From Moniliella sp. 'wahieum' (taxonomy: Eukaryota > Basidiomycota > Moniliellomycetes > Moniliellales > Moniliellaceae): a stretch of DNA of 64,000 nt. Of this stretch, positions 23,796 to 34,269 are shown one piece after another. The position numbers and the translations under genes were made by a program. How positions within the stretch are numbered: position 1 is the stretch's first letter; each line of letters begins with the position of its first letter. The stretch spans positions 62,001 to 126,000 of the forward strand of contig RSEE01000071.1 of NCBI GenBank assembly GCA_003971905.1, written 5' to 3'. The notes under the pieces are model-generated. The model made no database searches. It was not told where the DNA came from and saw nothing but the letters and a program-made list of their open reading frames with translations.

Positions 23796-24674
23796 GGCTC
23801 CAGGTGGTAGGGGGGTGGCGAGTGCGAGTGCGGTGGGAGGGAGGCTGGGGAAAAGAAAAATGCAGACAGAGCGGAATGCAGGAGGGATGGGTAGTGATTA
23901 TGATTCCGCCTGCATGTGGCGACTCAAATTTCCAACACGAGGCCCCGGCGCGTCTTGCGGTTGGGAGGCAGCTTGCGGCGGGGCAGCCCGCCTCCATTGC
24001 GTCGGTTGGACTGCGGCCGTGGGCACACTCCAGCACCGCCAGCCGCGCGTGGGGAGTGCTGTCCTGCAGAGCACCGCCTGCTGGACACGACAGAAGTGCC
24101 GCCTCGGCAGAAAAACAATTTGCCATCATGACAACGAAGAGGGCGCACCCGTCCGATACATGTCATCCACAGCAGGCCCTCTCCTGGCGAATGCGGAAGG
24201 AGGCATGGGGGCTGGAGGCCATAGCGTGGGGCAGAGTAGACTGCTGCCGTGCCGGTGGTTCCGGCCTTGCTTTCTTGCCTTGCCTTCGTGCTAGCACTTA
24301 GCCCACGCGCGCTGAGCGAGAGGGATGGCTTGCACGCAAGAACGCGCTTCGAGGGAGGGCGGCTCGCCACCGCATCACGTGATGGTTGGAACGCCGCCAC
24401 TCGGGCGGGTGGTCGTGGTGGAGGCGCGTGCTAGGGTTGGCGTCCTGGCTCAGGGACAGTGCAGCGCATTTGCCCGTGCCCGTCGGGGCTCGCCTGGGCT
24501 CAGGCCGCAGTCACGAACCAGGCGTGCTGTTGGGTGGGTCGTTGCCGCCACCACCACCACCACCTCCTCCTCCTCCACCGCCGCCTCCACCGCCGCCACC
24601 ACTACCACCGCCACCACCGCCTTCCCTCCCCCCTCCCCCCGCCTCCGCCTCCACAGCCCTTCTCCCGCGCCACG
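23796..24674. other. Divergent promoter region TRM112 / XPO1
   Basis: An 880-bp interval between two genes that point away from each other. A CCACCGCC/CCTCC tract at about 24540-24650 lies just upstream of the XPO1 start, as pyrimidine-rich leaders often do. Long open frames here are composition shadows. Confidence 0.5.
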
Positions 24675-27600
24675 ATGGATACGCTCCTCGACTTTAGTCG
24701 GGAGCTCGACGTCGGCGCCCTCGACCAGGTTGCCGCCGTCATGTACACCGGCACGGGTGCCGACCAGAAACAGGCGCAGGATCTGCTGCGCCAGTTCCAA
24801 GAACACCCCGACGCCTGGCAACGCGTCCCCACCATCATCACCACCAGCTCCCGCAACGAGAGCAAGTACCTTGCCCTCCAGATTCTCGACAAACTCATCA
24901 GCACCCGCTGGAAGACCGTTCCGCCCGAGCAGCAGCAGGGCATTCGCAACTTTGTCGTCCAGACCACCATTGAGCAGTCGTCGGACGAAGCCAACCTCCG
25001 CCACCAGCGCGTCTACATCAACAAGCTCAACTCCACCCTGGTTGAGGTACGTTGCGGCTTTTGTGGCCTCTGTACCCCCCCCCACTTACTAATGCTCCTT
25101 TCCCCTTGTCCCCACCCACAGATCCTGAAGCAGGAGTGGCCCCACGGCTGGCCCAACTTTATTCCTGAAATCGTCGCTTCCAGCAAGACGTCACTGCCCA
25201 TCTGCGAGAACAACATGCACATTCTGCGTCTTCTCTCGGAGGAGATCTTTGACTTTAGCGCAGGGTCGATGACCTCGGCCAAGGCGCAGGCTCTGAAGGA
25301 GCAGATGGTGTCGGAATTCTCCGAAGTCTTCCGTCTCTGCTCGGAGGTGCTGGAGAAGGCACAGAAGCCTTCGTTGATCAAGGCCACGCTTGACACCACT
25401 CTGCGTTTCATCACCTGGGTCCCGCTCGGCTTCATTTTTGAGACGACATTCATGGACACGCTTCTGAGCCGCGTACGTTTGTCTCTGTGTGACGCTTGTA
25501 TCGTATATTAACCTGTATGCAGTTCCTTGAGCACCCCGACTACCGCAACGTGACGCTCAAGTGTCTATCGGAAATTACGCTGGTCAGCCTGCCGGACTAT
25601 GATCAGCAGCTGCTGATTCTCTTCCAGCTGTCCATGTCCGCAATCAACCGGATGCTGCCGCCGTCCGTCGATATTGCCAAGGGCTATGAAGACGGCTCGG
25701 ACGAGGACCAGGAACTGATCAACAACCTTGCCATTTTCATCTCCACTTTCCTTACCCATCACCTCAAGCTTATCGAGACGGAAGACCACCGCGCCTTGCT
25801 CGAGAATGCGCACATGTACCTCATCAAATTGCCATGGTGCCCGAGAAGGAGATCTTTAAGATCTGTCTCGAGTACTTTAGCAAGTTGACCCAAGAGTTTT
25901 ACGAGGAGATGCAAAAGATGCCAGTGTCCAACCCAATCTTGGGCCTCAACTTGGGCGGTGCATTTGGTGGGAACCAGTCCGAGGCGGCGGCGCTGGTGGC
26001 GATGCGCAAGACGATGTATGCCGACATTCTGTCCAACCTGCGGATGGTGATGATTGAGCGCATGGTGAAGCCAGAGGAGTGCTGATCGTGGAGAACGACG
26101 AGGGTGAGATTGTTCGTGAAGTATTGAAGGAGTCGGACGCGATGGTCATGTATAAGAGCATGCGCAGCGTGCTTGTGTACCTCACGCACCTCGACCCCGT
26201 CGACACGGAAAATATCATGACCGACAAACTCTCGCGCCAGGTCGATGGTTCCGAGTGGGGGTGGAACCCGCTTAATACGCTTTGTTGGGCGATCGGATCG
26301 ATCTCGGGAGCCATGTCGGAAGACTCGGAACGTCGATTCCTCGTGACAGTGATCCGGGATTTGCTGACGCTGTGCGAGGCCAAGAAGGGCAAGGACAACA
26401 AGGCGGTGGTTGCGTCAAACATCATGTACATTGTTGGGCAATACCCACGTTTCTTGCGGGCGCATTGGAAGTTCCTCAAGACGGTGGTCAACAAGAACTT
26501 TGAGTTTATGCACGAGACCCATGAGGGTGTGCAAGATATGGCGTGTGACGTTCCTCAAGATTGCGCAGAAATGCCGGAGGCACTTTATCATCCAGCAGGC
26601 CGGCGAGGCCGAGCCGTTTGTTGATGAGATCCTCCATTCGCTCCACTTTACCACCAATGACTTGAGCCCCTCCCAGGTGCACACCTTTTATGAGGCGGTC
26701 GGCTTTATGATCTCAGCACAGACGGACCAAGATCAGCAAGAGCGGTTGATTGCCAAGTTGATGGAGCTACCCAATTCGGCGTGGAATAACGTGTTGGAAC
26801 AAGCACGAGCCAACGTCGATGTCTTCAGCTCCCCGGAGAACATCAAAGTTTTGGCCAATGTGCTCAAGACCAATGTGGCCGCCTGCACCTCCATTGGGGC
26901 GGCTTTCCTTCCGCAATTAGGCCAGATCTACCTCGACATGCTCGAACTGTACAAGAGCGTTAGCACCATCATCTCCACCAAGGTCGAGGCCGAAGGGTTG
27001 ATTGCGACCAAGACACCCATCGTACGTGGCTTGCGGACATCAAGAAGGAGATCCTGCGCTTGGTGGAGACCTATGTAGCGCGCGCGACCGACTTGCAGTA
27101 CATTTCCACCTCGATGATCCCCACCTTACTTGAAGCGGTTCTGGGCGACTATGCCAACAATGTGCCCGACGCACGGGATGCCGAGGTGCTCAACGTGATG
27201 GCTGCCATCACCAACAAGCTGGGTGCCCTTCTCCTGCCCCAGATCCAACCGACGATCGATGCAGTGTTTGAGCCTACGCTGGCTATGATCTCGCTCGACT
27301 TTAGCGAGTTCCCCGAGCACCGCGTTGGATTTCTTCCGTTTGCTGCGTGCCATCACAGAGAACTGCTTTGAGGCACTCCTCACCCTCCCGCCCGAGAAGT
27401 TCCGACTGACGATGGACAGCATCATCTGGGCCATCAAGCACACGATGCGCGATATTGCCGACCAAGGCTTGGTCATCATGCTCGAGCTGTGGACAAGATG
27501 CGGTTGGCAGATGCCTCGGTAGCCCAAGCGTTTTACCAGACGTACTTGCTTGCCGTCTTGCGCGACGTGTTTGCCGTACTGACCGACGCGGACCACAAAT

Positions 27601-28011
27601 CGGGCTTTGGGGGACAGTCGATGTTGCTGGCGAAACTGTTTGAACTGGTAGGCAGGTGCTGTGCTGGTACCGCTCGGTCCGGAAGTGGAGGCGGGACAGG
27701 CGGACAACAAGCTGTATGTGGAGCAGTACACGGCCACTATGCTGCACAATGCGTTCCCCAATATGGATCCGGCCTATGTGGAGCGGTTTGTGGTGGAGCT
27801 ATTTTTGCGCGCGGGCCAGGCCGCCGCATACAAACAAGTCCTTCGCGACTTTCTCATCCTCTCGCGCGAACAGAGTGGGGTGCGGTCGGACCATGCCGAC
27901 TTGTACGTTGACGACAAGGAGGCTCAGGTGGCAGCCGAGATGGCCAAGGCGGGCGAAGTGCCGGGCATGCTCAAGCCGTCGCAGATGAAGGACGAGGACG
28001 AGGAACTGTGA
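24675..28011 (+). CDS. XPO1: Exportin-1 (CRM1), nuclear export receptor
   Basis: This is the importin-beta family receptor that exports leucine-rich-NES cargo with Ran-GTP through nuclear pores. It starts [13 protein letters not shown]; the Exportin-1 N-terminal block ([43 protein letters not shown]) and the central [22 protein letters not shown] and [17 protein letters not shown] blocks are near-diagnostic. The C-terminus follows the family through [19 protein letters not shown] to a stop at 28011. Introns: 25047-25121 and 25473-25522, both GTACGT. The cysteine in MACD (near 26545) is the leptomycin-B-reactive position; Saccharomyces has Thr there. At least seven indels break the frame (about 25830, 26080, 26550, 27039, 27331, 27490, 27655), each restored by one or two bases, with full family conservation on both sides. 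Confidence 0.97.
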
Positions 28012-28121
28012 GCATTCTTGGTTTTTGTTTTGTTTGGGTCGCGCCCCCTCGCCCCCTCGTCGCATGTGTGGGTTCGTGTACGAAACGAAAAACAGAAAAG
28101 TATACTACAGGTTGGACTACT

Positions 28122-30532
28122 TCAAGCGACCAAGGGCAGGATGTAAATAGAGCAAGTAGGATAGGACAAGTAGGCGTTTGGAGTTTGGAATCGGCTACGG
28201 TGTGGGGGCAGGGCAGGGGCAGGGGCAGGGTGCGCGGACGAGGGCGGAGAAGACGGGGCGGTGCGCGCCAAGGCCGCTTGGTCTTGCGCGTGGGCGGCAC
28301 GTCGACGAGCAGCGTACCAGTCGGGGAGGAAGCCCGGCGCATCGAGTGTGCCTTGCTCAATCGCATCCAGCTGCTTCATCAGGTCGTAGTTGGTCTCGGC
28401 CGGCACTTGGCTGTCCTGCCGATAGGCGGGGCGCCTGAATAAAGTCGCGGATAAACGTCGCGGCCGTCTTGAGCTTGCCGCTGGCGCGATCCGAAACTAG
28501 TGCGAGGTACCGCTCCAACTCACACCGCGTCTCCACGTCCATCCGTAGACGGTCGAGGTACGAGCGGACGAGCGGCACCAAGCCGGCAAACTCGCCCTGC
28601 GCCGCCGTGGGTGTCAGCACGACTTGAAGGAAAGTGAAAAGGAAGGGTTAGGGGGGGGGGGGGGGGACGGGACGTACGGTGCCATTGATCAATTCGTCAA
28701 GGGTGAACTCAGCGTCTTCATCTTGCGGCGCAGGCTCTGGGTCAGGCGAGATGGAGCGCGAGTCTGGGCAAGAAGCAAAAGCGGAGCGAGCAAACGAAGG
28801 CGGGTCCGAGGGCAACTCCTTCTCCAAGCCCTGGGCGCGCGCATGCGAGTTGAGCAGCGCGTCTTTACGGAACCCAGGCTTGCTGTTGGAACTAGCACTA
28901 GCCGTCGTGGCTGGTGTGGGCGGCGTACTGCATCGTTCCTTCTCGGCCGTCAAAGCTTCGCTCAACGCGTCCGGGTTGGGACCGGTAGAGGTAGAGGCAG
29001 TGGCGGGACGAGCGGCGCGGTGGCGCGAAATGTCTTTGCGGAAAAAGAAGCGTTGGGTGTGAATCGCATCGCGTTGCTGGGCGCGCTGCATGTTGATGTC
29101 CACCTTGGACAGCGGCATGTAAAAGTTCAGTCCAAAACTCAGGATGGCACGGGTGAGAAGGACGACAAAGATGCTAAACGCAGCATTCTCAAAGTCGGTG
29201 ATTTGCACTTCCATCGACCGTACCTCCACCCGCCATCCAATCTTGCCACCCAGCGGCGGCGGCTTGAAACGCAGCGTCTGCCAGTTGGTGGACTGGATGT
29301 TCTCAAAGTGATCCAAGCTCTGTCGGTCGTCTAGGTCAACCATCTCAGAGAAGATGACGAGCGGGTCACGAATAAAGAGGTGTGCGAGGTGACGTGCCAA
29401 ACGATCGTCCAGGCCATGCTCCTTGAGCCGCGCCAGCACACCTTCGTCCACAGGGAGAGGGTTGTCATTGTAGTAGGCCTTGTTGGCGGCATCGGTAGAC
29501 AGGTAGGAATCGACAGAATCGTACCGGCTCTTGTTCATGTGCATCCGGCCTTTTCCCTCGGTCATGGCTTGAGCCCTTTCTCCTCGTCTGTCCGGTCGTC
29601 CACAGCAGCAGAGATGATGTTCCAACGCGCATCCACGTCGGCGAGCCAGCCACGGTACACAGGGCTGGCCGCCGACCAAGGAGAAGGGGAGCGACCGGGA
29701 TCAGCTGGTCATAGATCGTGCGCGCCTCCTTGACGGAGCATGCTTGAAACGTGGCCTGGAGACAGCAGCAGCCCATGCCAAAGCCCATGGCGTCCATGTA
29801 AATGTGATCGGGCAAAGCAGAGCCCTCAAACGCTTCGTTGTCTCCGGGGAAGAGAGAGCGATGGGGGATGGAAGGGTCGTGGAACGGCCGCGGGGTGTTC
29901 ACGTCGTGGAAGACAGGCACATTGATGGCCACCTTTTTGCCGCGCCGCTTGCGGATATTGGCCGTCAAGGTGGGGAAGCGGACGTGCTGGTTGATGACCT
30001 GGTCGGGCAGGAACAGACTCTGACTCGCAGGGCCGTCAGGGACATGGGCGGGCTCGATAAAGGGTTTGCCGGGACGCGGAGCGCCGAGCATCGGGTAGCT
30101 CGTCACAGTCAGCGGCACCTCGTTGGGCCGGAGATGGGCACGGACAATGAGCCGGCGCAGACGCATGTCGGGTTCGACCTGGCGCAGCGCATCGGGGCTC
30201 GCTTCAAACGGCTGCCCCGGTGTGGTTTCCAGCATGAAGCGGCCGTACTCGGGGTGGAAGAGAGGGTAGGAGGCGCTGCGTCCCTCGGCCGCGGCCTCGA
30301 GCTCTTGCAGGATCTCGCCCTGGCGGAGACTGAGCGGGGCATTGCGCGCCGCATCGTCAAAGGCGACCACCACGTACTCGAGCTCATCGCCCCAGAGCAT
30401 GTGGTCGCCCTGGCGGTCCTTGACGGCGTCCCAGAGATGGAGGAACTGGGTGATGCCATGCGTGCGCACATGGTCGGCGAGCTTCTGGGCGTCGGGCCAG
30501 TCGTACGGCGTGCCGAGGGAGAGGAGACCCAT
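28122..30532 (-). CDS. GSH1: Glutamate-cysteine ligase, first step of glutathione synthesis
   Basis: It catalyses ATP-dependent formation of gamma-glutamylcysteine, rate-limiting for glutathione. The protein starts [12 protein letters not shown] at 30532. [38 protein letters not shown] and [12 protein letters not shown] match the eukaryotic GCS family, followed by [51 protein letters not shown] and [11 protein letters not shown] Ser/Pro-rich insertion precedes a 55-bp intron (28677-28623) that contains a 16-base G run on the plus strand. The last exon ([12 protein letters not shown]) matches the family C-terminus and ends with a variable Ala/Pro tail. Frame breaks lie near 29690, 28678 and 28440. 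It converges on XPO1 with only 110 bp between stops. Confidence 0.95.
28651..28666 (+). repeat. G16 homopolymer in GSH1 intron
   Basis: Sixteen consecutive G on the plus strand (C on the coding strand) between the 5' splice site and the CTTCAAG acceptor; it doubles as the polypyrimidine tract. Confidence 0.8.
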
Positions 30533-31594
30533 GGGGAGGACGGGGCGGAGGCGAGTGCGGGCGGGAGGAGCGGTGGGAGGGAGCGGTGGAGAGGGGACGG
30601 GTGCGGGTGCTGTGGTGATAAAAAAAGAAACCCCGAAGAAAGACGGGCCGAACCGATCAGCGCTCAGGACGTTAAATCCGGCAGTAGCACGCTATCGACG
30701 ATCATCCACCGCGGGCGTCTGCGACGCGCACAGCCGGCCGGCGCCCGTCGCCGCCATCGCCCACTAACCCATCCGCACCGCCGATCGACGCATGGAGCCA
30801 TGTCGCCCTCCTGCCTGCGTCTGGGCGGCACGCCGGGGATTGGCGCGGCTGGTCTGTAGCGTCACTCATGCGTCCATCCATCCATCCATCCATCCATCCC
30901 ATCCATCCATCCATTCTCGACAGGGGGCAGGAGGCGTCGGCTAGGCGCGGGTAATTTGCCCCGTGGCAGTCCCGTGTGGGGAGCGCGTTGCCTGGCCAGC
31001 GTGCGCTGGGCGAGCAGGGGCGCAGCAGACTCTCTTTCCACACGGAACCTGCGGCTGCCCTCGCCGGCCGTCTCCTATCCGGGTAGGCCACGCCGTGGCT
31101 CGTTGCGTGGATCCACAGCGCACTCGAGGCACAGCAAAAGCTACCGAGCGCGCTTAACGCCATACGCCATACGCTCACCAGCCAACCTTATTGCGCGGCA
31201 TTTTTGGGTTCTAAGTTCAGTTGAACTTGAAGCTTGAACCTTGAACGCTGAACGAACAGGCCCTGCGCTCTCCTGCCCCGCCTGTGCCCGCTCACGCACT
31301 CCGTACTCATGGTTCTCCGCTGCCCAGCTGCTCCGCACGCCGCCCGCTCGCTAGCACGCCATTCCAGCCCACCCACCGCCCCTGTCCTGCGTCCACCCAC
31401 CCACCTAGCCTACCTCCGCACCCACCCCACACTAAAAGATACAAGATGCATTCATCAGGCCACACGCACACCGCCCATACACCAGCGCAAAAAAGCTAGC
31501 AGCTTTAAGCACGCTGGCTGCCCCCCACCGCCTCGTCCCTCGTCCCAACGTCCAACCCACGTCGTCGAGCCACTGGTGGCGCCCGGGGCGTACT
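30533..31594. other. Intergenic GSH1 promoter side with CATC tandem repeat
   Basis: About 1 kb between GSH1 and the 3' end of MAF1. A CATC/ATCC microsatellite occupies about 30873-30915. GAACTTGAAGCTTGAACC at about 31220 belongs to the AAGCTT word family. No gene recognised. Confidence 0.45.
30873..30915 (+). repeat. (CATC)n microsatellite
   Basis: Roughly ten copies of TCCA with one interruption. Confidence 0.85.
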
Positions 31595-33028
31595 TTACCC
31601 GGCAGCGACCTCAGCTACGGCTCCAGCTCCAGCTCCGTCCGCAACACCGAGGGCGAAGCGTGGGGGGAGTCGTGGGGGAAAGGCGAGTGGGCCGACGGGC
31701 CAGGCGAACGGGAAGGTTGTCGTCCGCCGCGTTGGAGCGCCCGGCGGCCGGCGTGGTGGGTCGCAATGCTTGTCCGGCCATGGCGAAGGAGACGGCTTCC
31801 TGGGCAGGAGGGGGCCAGGCGCAGGAACATGAGCATGAGCATGAACATGTGCAGGAGCAGCGGCAGTGGCAGGAGCAGGCGTGAGGACCGCCTGGCTCGG
31901 TCTTCGAGCTGGGACCGTGTCGATGGGAGAGTCCGAAACGCGCCGCGCCCACACATTGACAAAGAGCAGACGTTTGAGGCGGCGGTTGTAGAAGAAGGCA
32001 TAGGTCGTCCACAGTACTCCACCCCCGGACGAGTCGAGCGCACCGCGCGGGGGCGCATCGTCCCCCGCGTCCGAGGATGCTTCGGACGGCGGGGACTCGC
32101 CTCGAAACCCGCCTGCGTAATCTTCATCAAAGACCAGGTCGTCGTCCGAGGGTTTGCGCTGGTGGTGCTGGTGGACCGGGACAAAGGGCGCCGGGTGCGC
32201 CTCGTGCGCCCACTCGTCCGGTTCGGAACCGAGGTCGTCGTACTCGCTCCCCACGCCCATTGGTGCAGGCTCCATCTCGTCCGTATCAATCTCGCCTGTT
32301 GCATGCGGATCGGCCTCGAGCGAAGGATGGAACGTGAACACCTCACAATCGTTCACGTCCATAATGTCGTCCACGACCGAGGCCAACTGTGCGCCGGGGC
32401 CAAGCGGGGAGGAAAGGAGGAGCTGGTGGGGCTGGATGGGCTTCCGAGGAGCGAGGGCAGGGCACCAGGAAGGGCAGAGAAGGAGCGTGGCGTGCCCGAA
32501 ACGGCGGACAGGTGGCGCAGGGTGGTGCTGAGGCTCGACAGCACGCCGTGGGGACTGGCTTCGGCGCGGAAATCAGCGGGATTGACCGCGCTAAAGTCGT
32601 AGTCGGGGAAGGCGAGGTTGAGGGCGGTGATGAGGGTGAAGAGGACCTTGCGGGCCTGCGGGTCGTTGAGCGGGCCAAAGGCCGAGTCGAAGCTGCCTTG
32701 GTCGAGACCATCGGGAGGGAGAGGGAGAGGGAAACAAATTGGAATGGGAATGGGAGGGGGAGAGTGGCGGAGAGGTCTGGCTCTGGAGGGACGTGCTGAG
32801 CGGGGGCGCGTCTGCGGCGTCGACAGATCGGGAGAGGAGGAGGTGGGCGTCGCGCTGGGCGGCAGCACGGGCAGTGTAGTGCTGCTCGAGGGCGCGGAGC
32901 AGACGGCGTTCGCGCGACACGGCCTTGCACGAGTAGGCCTCGAGACGCGTAAAGATGCGCACGTCGGAGGACTCGAAGGTGAGCGCGCGCGAGAGGAGCT
33001 CGAGCTCGGGGTAGTCGAGATACTTCAT
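31595..33028 (-). CDS. MAF1: Maf1, repressor of RNA polymerase III
   Basis: It starts MKYLDYPELELLSRALTFES, then RIFTRLEAYSCKAV: the Maf1 A box. FGPLNDPQARKVLFTLI..LNLAFPDYDFSAVNPADFR is the B box. WTTYAFFYNRRLKRLLFVNVWAR is the C box. Maf1 is dephosphorylated under nutrient stress and binds Pol III to switch off tRNA and 5S transcription. Long Ser/Pro-rich and acidic linkers (EIDTDEMEPAP..SEPDEW) separate the boxes, as in other fungi. Frame breaks are inferred near 32710 and 32400. The Pro/Arg-rich tail after the C box may be partly out of frame. No intron was identified. Confidence 0.92.
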
Positions 33029-33051
33029 GGGGCGAAGGCGGGGGCAGGGGG

Positions 33052-33111
33052 AGCAGGAGGCAGAGCAGAGGCAGAGGCAGAGGCAGAGGCAGAGGCAGAG
33101 GCAGAGGCAGG
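33052..33111 (+). repeat. GGCAGA hexamer array upstream of MAF1
   Basis: About eight tandem copies of GGCAGA lie within 85 bp of the MAF1 start codon, giving a pyrimidine-rich leader on the coding strand. Confidence 0.85.
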
Positions 33112-33843
33112 AGGGCAACAGCCAAGGCCTGGCCGCAGATGGTGGCTGCGGGCGACGCGGCGTCTGATTTCTGATTGCACTGACCGCGTCGGGCGGGGGA
33201 GGGAGAGGCAGTGCGCTGTGCTGCCTCGTGCCCAGCCCCCTCTCACATCTCACGTAAGCTGCAGCCAGACACGCGCACGTGCGCTGACACTGCCCCCCTG
33301 CTCCACGTGCGCTGTGCTGGCCCTTGTCCTCCCACGCCCCTATCTGCTTATCGCGTCTCCATTCCGCCCGGCGCGGGGCCTGCTGGCGGAACACCCCCCC
33401 TGACGTCACCTGACCCTGGCGCCGCCTCTGCCCACTGGAAAAAGCACAGGCCACCCCCACCTCACACTACTACGGCCCCCACTCTGGTACCAGTGATTCC
33501 AGCGTGTCCGACGACGTCGCTTGGGAGCCAGGGGATGTGGGGTATCAGCGATATCAGCATGTGCGCATGCGCATGCGCATCATGTCAAAGCGCCGCCCAT
33601 GGCCCCACTCACGTCTCGAGAGGTTCGGGCTGATGGGTCCGGGATGCGCACCTCCCTATGATGGAAGACTGGCTACTGACGACTGACGACTGACACCAAA
33701 CCTATTCTCGTCCTCATCACGCAATGCATGTCCATTGGATACTCGCATTAATCACTGTCACTGTCCGAAGAGTCGTCGCTTCCTCTGGGCCACGTCTTTG
33801 CTCAGCGCCTTGGCGCTCAGTTCGGGGGACTTTCAGCTGGTCC
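33112..33843. other. MAF1 promoter region
   Basis: No gene was seen. A GCGCATGCGCATGCGCATC dyad array sits at about 33562-33580, and CTACTGACGACTGACGACTG repeats near 33671-33692. Confidence 0.4.
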
Positions 33844-34269
33844 TCAAGTCCATATGTGCACGTGAGACGCCCCCGGGATGAAGTACTCTCTCGTTTCGTT
33901 CCTCCCCGTGACTGGGCCCTTCTCGTAGTTGCGCATCAGTACTTTCTGGTTGTCTTACTCTATCATGCACTTCTTGGTGCAGACGTGCTGAATACTGTAC
34001 CCATACCTTGACATAGTCCCCGAGCTCGTAACGGCCCAGATCCTTGTCGGTGAGAGATTGCTGTACCACGCCAATCTTGGTCCTTGGCTGATCAAACACT
34101 GCGGCAGGGACAGCGCCCGAGCGCATCAAAAGCTCTTCCTCCACAGATCGTCCGCCTCGAATTGGTTCAGCTCGAAGATCCCGGCCCTTGTCTTCGGTAG
34201 AGCAATTCCCCTCAGGGATGAGCGAGTGTGGAGGGGCGGCTTCTCATCATTCTTCTCGAACTTGTTCAT
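33844..34269 (-). CDS. Unrecognised small two-exon protein
   Basis: It starts MNKFEKNDEKPPLHTRSSLR at 34269 and continues GIALPKTRAGIFELNQFEADD. A probable one-base error near 34155 leads to VEEELLMRSGAVPAAVFD, DQPRTKIGVVQQSLTDKDLG and RYELGDYVK. A 61-bp intron (34006-33946, GTATGG...CCAG) joins phase-in-phase to KVLMRNYEKGPVTGRNETRE and YFIPGASHVHIWT, ending at 33844. The clean splice and low-ambiguity composition argue that it is real, about 120 residues. I cannot name the family; there is no signal peptide or membrane segment. It lies upstream of MAF1 on the same strand. An upstream exon before 34269 is possible. Confidence 0.5.

Noticed and set aside
24386..25092. Poly-Pro and Ser/Thr-rich frames around the XPO1 start
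   Set aside because: They arise from the CCACCGCC leader tract and from alternate frames of XPO1 exon 1.
28651..28666. G16 run as a telomere or quadruplex landmark
   Set aside because: It lies inside the GSH1 intron and acts as the pyrimidine tract on the coding strand; no telomeric repeat is nearby.
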